Part shown: in pieces, positions 6,440 to 12,477 of the stretch | How positions within the stretch are numbered: the stretch's first letter is position 1 | Layout of the letters: the number at the start of each line of letters is the position of its first letter | Assembly (NCBI GenBank): GCA_944382805.1 | Contig: CALWNS010000089.1 | Location: 1 to 12,477 of the forward strand | Direction of reading: 5' to 3' | From: an uncultured Gemmiger sp. | GTDB taxonomy: Bacteria; Bacillota; Clostridia; Oscillospirales; Ruminococcaceae | Length of the DNA stretch: 12,477 nt | Notes under the pieces: generated by a model | The model's input: the letters and a program-made list of their open reading frames with translations, nothing else | Database searches by the model: none | What the model was told of the DNA's origin: nothing | Translations under genes and position numbers: made by a program

Positions 6440-7396
6440 ATGCAGCCCGTCTTCCTCATCAATCCGGCCGCCGGAAAGAAAAACGCCGCGACCTGGCTGG
6501 CGCCTGCCATCCGGCAGGCGGCCGCCGAGCTGGGCGCGGAGCCGGTGATCGAGCTGACCCAGCGCCCCGGCCACGCCCGGGCGCTGGCGCAGCGCTACGC
6601 GGGCCTGGGGCAGCCGGTGCGCCTGTACGCCTGCGGCGGGGACGGCACGCTGAACGAAGTGCTGCAGGCGGCCGCCGGCTGCCCGCAGCTGATGGTGGGC
6701 TGCGTGCCCTGCGGCAGCGGCAACGACTATGTGCGCAACTTTGGCACGGCGCAGGACTTCCTGGACCTGCGCGCCCAGCTGCTGGCGCAGCCGGTCACGG
6801 CCGACGCGCTGGACACCTCGTTCGGCTACGGCGTGGGCATCTGCGCCGCCGGGCTGGACGCGCTGGTCGCCTACCAGATCCCGCGGTTCCGGCGGCTGCC
6901 GGGCTGCGGCGGCGCCACCGCCTATACGCTGTCCATTTTGCAGGCTATGGGCACCCGCTTTGGCCACCGCGTGCGCCTTACGCTGGACGGCCGCGCCCGC
7001 ACCGGGGACTACATGATGATGGCCGTGTGCAACGGCCGGCTGTACGGCGGCGGCTACCGCCCCGCCCCGCTGGCCCGCATGGACGACGGCCTGCTGGACG
7101 TGGTGCTGGTGCGGCCGCTGTCCCGCCTGCAGGTGGCCGGGCTGCTGGCCCGCTACCGCAAGGGCGAACACCTGACGCCGCAGGGCCGGGTACAGCCCGA
7201 CCTGACGCATTTGGTGGAGTTCGCCCGCGCGCGCAGCGTTCGGATCGAAGTGCTGGACGGCCGGCCGCTGGCCGCCACCGTGGACGGCGAATGCGGGCTG
7301 GTGACCGAGCTGGAGGCCCGCGTGGCGCCCCGCAGCCTTACGCTGCTGCTGCCGCCGGCGGTGCGCCTGCGCCAGGATGCGGTAACCGCCCGGTAA
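6440..7396 (+). CDS. Diacylglycerol kinase-type lipid kinase (YegS/BmrU/DgkB family)
   Basis: A 318-residue soluble lipid kinase that phosphorylates diacylglycerol or a related lipid with ATP, feeding phosphatidate back into phospholipid synthesis. The N-terminal nucleotide-binding domain shows LINPAAGKK (residues 6-14), GGDGTLNEVL (66-75) and PCGSGND (90-96), the three diagnostic motifs. The C-terminal beta-sandwich domain has GGGYRPAPLARMDDGLLDVV, where the aspartates of the catalytic region lie. The ATG at 6440 has GAAGGAG eight bases upstream; earlier in-frame codons fall in the leader. lon begins 41 bases after its stop with no terminator between, so the two are probably co-transcribed. 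The exact lipid (diacylglycerol, undecaprenol or sphingoid) is not decided by sequence. Confidence 0.92.
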   Translation: MQPVFLINPAAGKKNAATWLAPAIRQAAAELGAEPVIELTQRPGHARALAQRYAGLGQPVRLYACGGDGTLNEVLQAAAGCPQLMVGCVPCGSGNDYVRNFGTAQDFLDLRAQLLAQPVTADALDTSFGYGVGICAAGLDALVAYQIPRFRRLPGCGGATAYTLSILQAMGTRFGHRVRLTLDGRARTGDYMMMAVCNGRLYGGGYRPAPLARMDDGLLDVVLVRPLSRLQVAGLLARYRKGEHLTPQGRVQPDLTHLVEFARARSVRIEVLDGRPLAATVDGECGLVTELEARVAPRSLTLLLPPAVRLRQDAVTAR

Positions 7397-7437
7397 ACCA
7401 CGCGCAACAGGGGCCGCGCGCCCCTATGGAGGGAAAA

Positions 7438-9885
7438 ATGTCAGAGAGCAAGGTCAAGATCAAGGTCACGCACAATGTGGTACACCTGCCGGCCATCGCG
7501 CTGCGCGGGCTGGTCGTGTTCCCCAACCATATCATCCATTTTGAGGTCGGCCGCGCCAAATCCATCGCCGCCATCGAGGCCGCCATGCGCGGCAACAGCA
7601 GCATTTTCCTGGTGGCGCAGAAGCAGACCGACACCGAGGACCCCACCGCCGCCGACCTGTACGCCTACGGCGTGATCGCCGAGATCAAGCAAGTGCTGCG
7701 CGTGTCGGAGGAGCTGGTCAAGGTTTTGGTCGAGGGCAAGACCCGCGGCAAGCTGCTGAGCCTGGACAGCGCCGGCAAGTTCCTGATGGCCGAGGTGCGC
7801 TCGGCCCCGGTGCGGGGCATCCCGGCCGGCAAACAGAACCAGACCGAAGCGCTGGTGCGCAGCCTGAAGGACTGTTTTGAAGAATACCTCTCCTACAGCC
7901 CGTAGATCTCCAAGGACATCGTGTACAACATCGTGTCCTCGGACAGCCCGCTGTACCTGAGCGAATATATGCCGGCCAACCTGCTGTTCAAGTACGAGGA
8001 CAAGCAGGCCGTGCTTAACGAATCGACGCTGCTGGGCCGGCTGGAAAAGCTGCTGATCCTGCTGCACCAGGAGTGCGACATCCTTTCCATCGAAAAGGAC
8101 ATCGACGACAAAGTCAACATCCAGATGGACAAGAGCCAGCGCGATTACTACCTGCGCGAGCAGATGCACATCATCAGCGAAGAGCTGGGCGACAGCGAGG
8201 ACACCCGCGCCGAGGCCGAGACCTACCGCGAGAAGATCCGCGCGCTGGCCCTGGCGCCGGAGGCCGAGGAAAAGCTGCTGAAGGAATGCGACCGCCTGGC
8301 CCGTATGCAGGGCAACGCGGCCGAGATCAGCGTGATCCGCGGCTATCTGGACACCTGCCTGGCGCTGCCGTGGCACACGACCACCAAGGACGACCTGGAC
8401 CAGGCCCACGCCCGCCGCGTGCTGGACCGGGACCACTACGGCCTGCGCAAGGTCAAGGACCGCATTTTGGAGCTGCTGGCCGTGCGCAAGTTGAACACCG
8501 AAGTCAAGGGGCAGATCATCTGCCTGGTCGGCCCGCCGGGCGTGGGCAAGACCTCCATTGCGCGGTCGGTGGCGCAGTGCATGGGGCGGCAGTTCGCCCG
8601 CATGAGCCTGGGCGGCGTGCATGACGAAGCCGAGATCCGCGGCCACCGCCGCACCTACATCGGCGCGATGCCCGGGCGCATCATCAACGCCATTTTGACG
8701 GCCAAATCCGCGAACCCCGTGCTGCTGCTGGACGAGATCGACAAGCTGGCCGGCGATTACCGCGGCGACCCCGCCAGCGCCCTGCTGGAGGTATTGGACC
8801 CCGAGCAGAACCGCACCTTCAAAGATAACTTTTTGGACATCCCGTTCGATCTGAGCGAGGTGCTGTTCATCACCACCGCCAACGACGCCTCCACCATCCC
8901 GGCGCCGCTGTACGACCGCATGGACGTGATCGAGCTGCCCAGCTACACGCGGGTGGAAAAGTTTAACATCGCCAAGCGGCACCTGGCGCCCAAGCAGCTG
9001 AAGAACAACGGCCTGACCGGCAAGGTCACGCTGACCGCCGGGGCCATCAACGAGATCATTGACGGCTACACGCGCGAGGCCGGCGTGCGCAGCCTGGAGC
9101 GCACCATCACCGCCGTGCTGCGCAAATGCGCGCAGAAGATCGCCGCCGGCGAAGCCGAGAGCATCAGCGTGACCGCGCCGATGGTCAAAGCGCTGCTTGG
9201 CCCGGAAAAGGTCAAGCCGACCTTTATCTCCCGCACCGACGCGGTGGGCATTGCCAACGGCCTGGCCTGGACCAGCGTGGGCGGCGAGATGCTGCCGGTG
9301 GAGGTCAGCGTGATCCCGGGCGGTTCCGGCAAAATCGAGCTGACCGGCTCGCTGGGCGACGTGATGAAGGAGAGCGCCCACCTGGCCGTCACCTACGCGC
9401 GGGTACACGCGCAGCAGTACGGCATTGCGGCGGATGTGTTCAAAAATTCCGACGTACATATCCATGCGCCGGAGGGCGCGGTGCCCAAGGACGGGCCTTC
9501 GGCCGGCGTTACGCTGACCACGGCGCTGATCTCGGCGCTGTCCGGCCTGCCGGTGCGCCACGACCTGGCCATGACCGGCGAGATCACGCTGCACGGCAGC
9601 GTGCTGGCCATCGGCGGGCTGAAGGAAAAGAGCATGGCCGCCTACCGCGAAGGCATTTCGACCGTGCTGATCCCCAAAGACAACACCCCCGACCTGTACG
9701 AGGTGGACGATGAGGTAAAGAAAGCCGTGCATTTTGTGCCGGTGAGCGACCTTTCGCAGGTGCTCAAGCAGGCGCTGATCCGCCCGGCGCACAGCGCCCC
9801 GCGCGCCGTTACCGGCGTGCCGGCCGCCACCCAGCTGATCGCCACCGACACGAGCGCCGCCAAAGAGCCGGCCGCCGTGATGTGA
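7438..9885 (+). pseudogene. lon: ATP-dependent protease Lon, interrupted by in-frame TAG at codon 156
   Basis: The frame encodes a complete Lon (815 residues) except for TAG at 7903-7905, between YLSYSP and ISKDIVYNIV; a lysine or similar residue would be expected there. Domains: N-terminal substrate-recognition domain (about 1-200), coiled coil, AAA+ module with Walker A GPPGVGKT (365-372) and Walker B LLLDEIDK (Asp432-Glu433), and a protease domain with the dyad Ser688 (PKDGPSAG) and Lys731 (GGLKEK). Start ATG with GGAGGG (7428-7433). Downstream of the TAG, a GTG at 7921 with AAGGA (7912-7916) could reinitiate a 654-residue form lacking most of the N-domain while keeping ATPase and protease parts. 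The C-terminus carries an extra Ala/Pro-rich tail of about 30 residues. Followed by ysxC, as in Bacillus. A base error is as likely as a real nonsense mutation. Confidence 0.9.
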
Positions 9886-9898
9886 TAAAGGGTACCGT

Positions 9899-10507
9899 AT
9901 GAATTACCAACGCAACGAGTTCCTGGCCTCCTACGGCATTTCCAGCCAGCTGCCCGCGCCTGCCGGGCCGGAGTTTGCTTTTTCCGGCCGGTCGAACGTG
10001 GGCAAGTCGAGCCTGATCAACCGCCTGTGCGCCCGCAAAAACCTGGCGCGGGTCAGCTCCACGCCGGGCAAGACGGCCACCATCAACTTTTACCGCGTGG
10101 ATACGGCTTATTTTGTCGATCTGCCGGGGTACGGGTTCGCCCGCGTTTCGGCGGCCGAGCGCGCGCGGTGGGACGAGCTGATCAACGGTTATTTTGCCGC
10201 CCCCCGCCCGCTGGCGCTGCTTTTGCAGCTGCTGGACTGCCGCCACGACCCCAGCGCCGACGACAAACAGATGCTTGAATACCTGCGCTACCACGGCATC
10301 CCGTTCGTGGCGGTGCTGACCAAGGCAGAAAAGCTGAAAAAAGCGGAGCTGGCCGCCTGCCGCGCCCGGTTCGAAAGCCTGTGCGCGCCCTACGGCTGCC
10401 GCGGCGTCTACCTGACCAGCGCCGCGAAAGGCCTGGGCATCGAGGAGCTGCGCGCCTGCCTGGACGCCGCTGCCGCCGCAGCCGAGGAACCGACCGATGG
10501 CGTATAA
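9899..10507 (+). CDS. ysxC: Ribosome biogenesis GTPase YsxC/EngB
   Basis: A 202-residue circularly unaltered Ras-like GTPase needed for large ribosomal subunit assembly in bacteria. G1 is GRSNVGKSS (30-38), the T-containing switch I region is STPGKTATINFYR, G3 is DLPGYG (74-79), G4 is TKAEK (141-145) and G5 is SAAKG (174-178). The G4 motif normally reads T/N-K-x-D; here the guanine-contacting aspartate is a glutamate. AAAGGG (9887-9892) precedes the ATG at good spacing. It begins 13 bases after the lon stop and overlaps the methyltransferase gene by 11 bases, so it belongs to the same operon. The lon-ysxC order is shared with Bacillus subtilis. The name engB is equivalent. Confidence 0.95.
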   Translation: MNYQRNEFLASYGISSQLPAPAGPEFAFSGRSNVGKSSLINRLCARKNLARVSSTPGKTATINFYRVDTAYFVDLPGYGFARVSAAERARWDELINGYFAAPRPLALLLQLLDCRHDPSADDKQMLEYLRYHGIPFVAVLTKAEKLKKAELAACRARFESLCAPYGCRGVYLTSAAKGLGIEELRACLDAAAAAAEEPTDGV

Positions 10508-11270
10508 CGAGTTTGCCTATTATTACGACGAGTTCAACACCGAAGCCGACTACGACGCGCTGTACCGCTATGTGGCCGGCGAGCTGGCCGCCCACGGCGT
10601 GACCGGCGGGCTGCTGGCAGACCTGGGCTGCGGCACCGGCGAACTGACGCTGATGCTGGCCCAGGCGGGGTACGATGTGATCGGGGTGGACCAGTCGGAG
10701 GAGATGCTCAGCGTGGTGCGCGAGAAAGCGGACGAGCTGGGCCTGGGCGGGCGGCTGCTTTTGCTGCGGCAGGACATTTTGCGGCTGGACCTGTACGGCA
10801 CCATCCGCGCGGCGGTGTCCACCTTTGACACGTTCAGCCACATCGGCCCGCTGCCGCGGTTTGAACAGGCCATTGCCAAAGCCGCCTTTTTTATGGAAAA
10901 GGGCGGGGTGTTCGTGTTTGACCTGAACACCCCGTACAAGCACGCGCAGGTGCTGGCCGGGCAGACCTTTACGGTGGACGCCGGGGACGCCGTGTGCCGC
11001 TGGCACAGCGATTACTGCGCGGCGGATGGCCGGGTGGACATGACCGTTGCGGTGACCGACCGCGAGAGCGGCGAAAGCTGGCAGGAGCGCTTTTCCGAAT
11101 ACGGCTATGCGCTGGAAACGGTGGCCGCGCTGCTGGACCGCTACGGCTTTGCGCTGGCACGCACGGCGGACGGCGAGGACTTTGGCCCCGTGCGGCCGGA
11201 CAGCCAGCGCTGGATCCTGACCGCCGTCAAGCGCTATACCCAGCAGCAAAAAGGAGAAGAAAACGAATGA
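10497..11270 (+). CDS. Class I SAM-dependent methyltransferase, YqeM-like
   Basis: A 257-residue Rossmann-fold methyltransferase. The opening AYNEFAYYYDEFNTEADYD is typical of the YqeM-like clostridial/bacillar group. Motif I LADLGCGTGELTLMLA has the SAM-binding glycines at 44-48, and Asp65 in GVDQSEEML ends the second strand, where it would bind the ribose hydroxyls. Motif STFDTFSHI and GGVFVFDLNTPYK follow in the expected order. The substrate is not known for this group. GAGGAA (10484-10489) inside the end of ysxC precedes the ATG, and the gene ends on an ATGA overlap with hslO, so translation of the three genes is probably coupled. The context of ribosome assembly and chaperone genes is compatible with an RNA or protein target but does not prove one. 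Confidence 0.88.
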   Translation: MAYNEFAYYYDEFNTEADYDALYRYVAGELAAHGVTGGLLADLGCGTGELTLMLAQAGYDVIGVDQSEEMLSVVREKADELGLGGRLLLLRQDILRLDLYGTIRAAVSTFDTFSHIGPLPRFEQAIAKAAFFMEKGGVFVFDLNTPYKHAQVLAGQTFTVDAGDAVCRWHSDYCAADGRVDMTVAVTDRESGESWQERFSEYGYALETVAALLDRYGFALARTADGEDFGPVRPDSQRWILTAVKRYTQQQKGEENE

Positions 11271-12166
11271 GCGAACAGAATCTTTTGCGCGGCATATCGG
11301 AAAACGGCGGCGTGGTGTTTTACGGCGTGGATTCCACCGCCATCGTGCGCGAGATGGAGCGCCTGCACAAAACCAGCGCCGTGACCACCGCCGCGCTGGG
11401 CCGCCTGCTGACGGCCGCCGCCATGATGGGCGCCATGCTCAAGGGCAGCCGCGACAACGTGACCCTGCAGGTCAACGGCGGCGGCCCGGCCGGCCGCCTG
11501 CTGGCCGTGGCGGACGGCAGCGGCCATGTAAAGGGCTATGTGCAGCACCCGGTGGTGGAACTGCCGCCGCGCGCCGACGGCCACCTGGACGTGGGGGCCG
11601 CCGTGGGCCGGGACGGCACGCTGGACGTGATCCGCGACCTGGGCCTGCGCGAGCCGTATATCGGCCAGGTGCCGCTTGTTTCCGGCGAGATTGCGGAGGA
11701 TGTAACCCGCTACTTTGCCATCAGCGAACAGACCCCCACCGTGTGCGCGCTGGGGGTGCTGGTCAACCCCGATTTGAGCGTACAGTGCGCGGGCGGGTTT
11801 ATTGTGCAGCTGCTGCCCGGCGCGACCGAGGAGGAGATCACCCAGCTGGAAAAAAATATCGCCGCCATGCCTTCGGTCACGGCGCTGCTGGCGCAGGGCA
11901 AGGGCGTGCGCGATATGCTGGAGCTGGCGCTGGCCGGTTTCCAGCCGGACGTGCTGGACACCGCCCCCGCCGTGTACCGCTGCGATTGCAGCGAGGAGCG
12001 CGTGCGCCGTATGCTGCGCTCCCTGGGCCGCAAGGAGGTCGAGCGCCTGCGCGATGAAGACCCGCAGGCCGAGGTGGACTGCCAGTTTTGCGACAAGGTG
12101 TACCGGCTGGACCTGAACGAACTGCTGGCCGATTGGCCGGCGGGGGCCGCGGAGCCGACCGCATAA
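11267..12166 (+). CDS. hslO: Redox-regulated molecular chaperone Hsp33
   Basis: A 299-residue cytosolic holdase that is activated by oxidative unfolding. The N-terminal substrate-binding domain begins with LLRGISENGGVVFYGVDST and continues with RLLTAAAMMGAMLKG and ITLQVNGGGPAGRLLAVAD-like sequence (here VTLQVNGGGPAGRLLAVAD). The C-terminal redox switch has all four zinc cysteines: Cys239 and Cys241 (RCDCSEE) and Cys272 and Cys275 (DCQFCDK), joined by the expected linker of about 30 residues. AAGGAG (11251-11256) precedes the ATG and the start overlaps the methyltransferase stop by four bases. It is the last protein gene of the operon that begins with the lipid kinase. There is no convincing terminator before the tRNA promoter. 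Confidence 0.96.
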   Translation: MSEQNLLRGISENGGVVFYGVDSTAIVREMERLHKTSAVTTAALGRLLTAAAMMGAMLKGSRDNVTLQVNGGGPAGRLLAVADGSGHVKGYVQHPVVELPPRADGHLDVGAAVGRDGTLDVIRDLGLREPYIGQVPLVSGEIAEDVTRYFAISEQTPTVCALGVLVNPDLSVQCAGGFIVQLLPGATEEEITQLEKNIAAMPSVTALLAQGKGVRDMLELALAGFQPDVLDTAPAVYRCDCSEERVRRMLRSLGRKEVERLRDEDPQAEVDCQFCDKVYRLDLNELLADWPAGAAEPTA

Positions 12167-12195
12167 AACTTTTTTCAAAAAGAGAAAAAAACAAC

Positions 12196-12224
12196 TTGAC
12201 AAACGGCGGCGAATGCGGTAAAAT
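12196..12224 (+). promoter_or_regulatory. Near-consensus promoter of the tRNA cluster
   Basis: Perfect TTGACA (12196-12201), 17 bp, TAAAAT (12219-12224), with an A/T-rich upstream stretch (12167-12195) that could act as an UP element. The predicted start near 12231 leaves a leader of about 40 nt before the first tRNA. Confidence 0.85.
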
Positions 12225-12237
12225 AACATTCGTCGCC
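12205..12237. repeat. Inverted repeat bracketing the -10 box of the tRNA promoter
   Basis: Arms GGCGGCGAATG (12205-12215) and CATTCGTCGCC (12227-12237) pair at 10 of 11 positions, the eleventh being G-T. The 11-base loop contains the TAAAAT -10 box. It could be an operator or a cruciform-forming element. Confidence 0.5.
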
Positions 12238-12238
12238 C

Positions 12239-12265
12239 GGAGAGAGCCGACACGCTAAACTCTCC
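12239..12265 (+). other. Leader hairpin upstream of the tRNA-Gly gene
   Basis: GGAGAG (12239-12244) and CTCTCC (12260-12265) can pair in the leader transcript with a 15-nt loop, five bases before the tRNA. It might take part in 5' processing or be incidental. Confidence 0.3.
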
Positions 12266-12270
12266 ATTAT

Positions 12271-12346
12271 GCGGCCGTAGCTCATCTGGTAGAGCGCCAC
12301 CTTGCCAAGGTGGAGGTAGCGAGTTCGAGCCTCGTCGGCCGCTCCA
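12271..12346 (+). tRNA. tRNA-Gly (anticodon GCC)
   Basis: A 76-nt tRNA with encoded CCA. Acceptor GCGGCCG (12271-12277) pairs with CGGCCGC (12336-12342), discriminator T12343, CCA 12344-12346. Anticodon stem CCACC/GGTGG around loop TTGCCAA gives anticodon GCC at 12304-12306. The T-loop GTTCGAGCC is standard. First gene of the cluster, four bases before the next tRNA. Confidence 0.97.
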
Positions 12347-12350
12347 ATTT

Positions 12351-12426
12351 GGGAGTTTAGCTCAGCTGGGAGAGCATCTGCCTTACAAGCAGAGGGTCAG
12401 CGGTTCGAGTCCGTTAACTCCCACCA
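12351..12426 (+). tRNA. tRNA-Val (anticodon TAC)
   Basis: A 76-nt tRNA with encoded CCA. Acceptor GGGAGTT (12351-12357) pairs with AACTCCC (12416-12422), discriminator A12423, CCA 12424-12426. Anticodon stem TCTGC/GCAGA around CTTACAA gives TAC at 12384-12386. The T-arm GGTTCGAGTCC is standard. Confidence 0.97.
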
Positions 12427-12430
12427 TTGT

Positions 12431-12477
12431 GGCCCGGTAGTTCAGTTGGTTAGAACGCTAGCCTGTCACGCTAGAGG
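12431..12477 (+). tRNA. tRNA-Asp (anticodon GTC), 3' part outside the window
   Basis: The first 47 nt of a tRNA: acceptor GGCCCGG, D-arm TTCAGTTGGTTAGAA, anticodon stem CTAGC/GCTAG (12458-12462 and 12470-12474) around loop CTGTCAC with anticodon GTC at 12465-12467. The T-arm and acceptor 3' side lie beyond the window. The spacer to tRNA-Val is four bases. Confidence 0.93.

Noticed and set aside
7397..7437. Separate heat-shock promoter or CIRCE-type operator before lon
   Set aside because: The 41-bp gap holds only a ribosome binding site; no -10/-35 pair and no CIRCE (TTAGCACTC-type) repeat is visible.
7903..7905. Pyrrolysine or genome-wide amber recoding
   Set aside because: TAG terminates at least two other genes here, Lon has no known pyrrolysine site, and no suppressor tRNA or synthetase is in the window.
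7441..9792. Long minus-strand open frame opposite lon
   Set aside because: Same kind of antisense shadow: low-complexity composition with no domain, while the plus strand encodes Lon.
12149..12175. Possible intrinsic terminator after hslO (GCGG/CCGC stem with T-run)
   Set aside because: The stem has only four pairs, lies partly in the coding end, and is separated from the T-run by seven bases; too weak to call.

Overview
The window is high-GC DNA (GC-rich third codon positions throughout) that reads like a low-redundancy chromosome of a Gram-positive, Clostridia-type bacterium. The most likely source is a gut Oscillospiraceae/Ruminococcaceae relative. This is an inference from the gene set (lon next to ysxC/engB, a YqeM-like methyltransferase, Hsp33, a DUF421/YetF protein, a lipoprotein with lipobox), from strong AGGAGG-type ribosome binding sites, and from sigma-A promoters embedded in otherwise GC-rich DNA. 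I see no mobile element, CRISPR array or phage gene.

Left part (1-4104): a divergent pair. On the minus strand is the N-terminus of a substrate-binding lipoprotein of an ABC importer (partial, running off the window). On the plus strand is a three-gene molybdenum hydroxylase operon of the xanthine dehydrogenase / CO dehydrogenase family, in the order FAD subunit, [2Fe-2S] subunit, molybdopterin subunit, with overlapping or tightly spaced genes. The two transcription units start from back-to-back sigma-A promoters about 30 bp apart. A strong bidirectional terminator (4059-4104) closes the operon and also serves the convergent peptidase gene.

Middle part (4111-6262): a minus-strand M24B metallopeptidase (Xaa-Pro peptidase family), a small plus-strand glutaredoxin-like CPDC protein that diverges from it, and a minus-strand DUF421/YetF-type membrane protein that converges on the small gene with only two bases between the stop codons.

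Right part (6358-12477): a plus-strand transcription unit of diacylglycerol/lipid kinase, Lon protease, YsxC/EngB GTPase, class I SAM methyltransferase and Hsp33 (hslO), i.e. protein quality control with ribosome assembly. It is followed by a near-consensus promoter and a tRNA cluster Gly(GCC)-Val(TAC)-Asp(GTC, cut by the window end).

The most notable point is that two otherwise intact, conserved genes each carry one in-frame stop. The [2Fe-2S] subunit has TGA exactly where the family has the fourth cysteine ligand of its N-terminal cluster, with a strong hairpin just downstream. Lon has TAG at codon 156. The first could be selenocysteine recoding, a nonsense mutation or a base error; the second looks like a nonsense mutation or base error. 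Having both within 12 kb raises the odds of base errors or gene decay, but the cysteine coincidence deserves a check.
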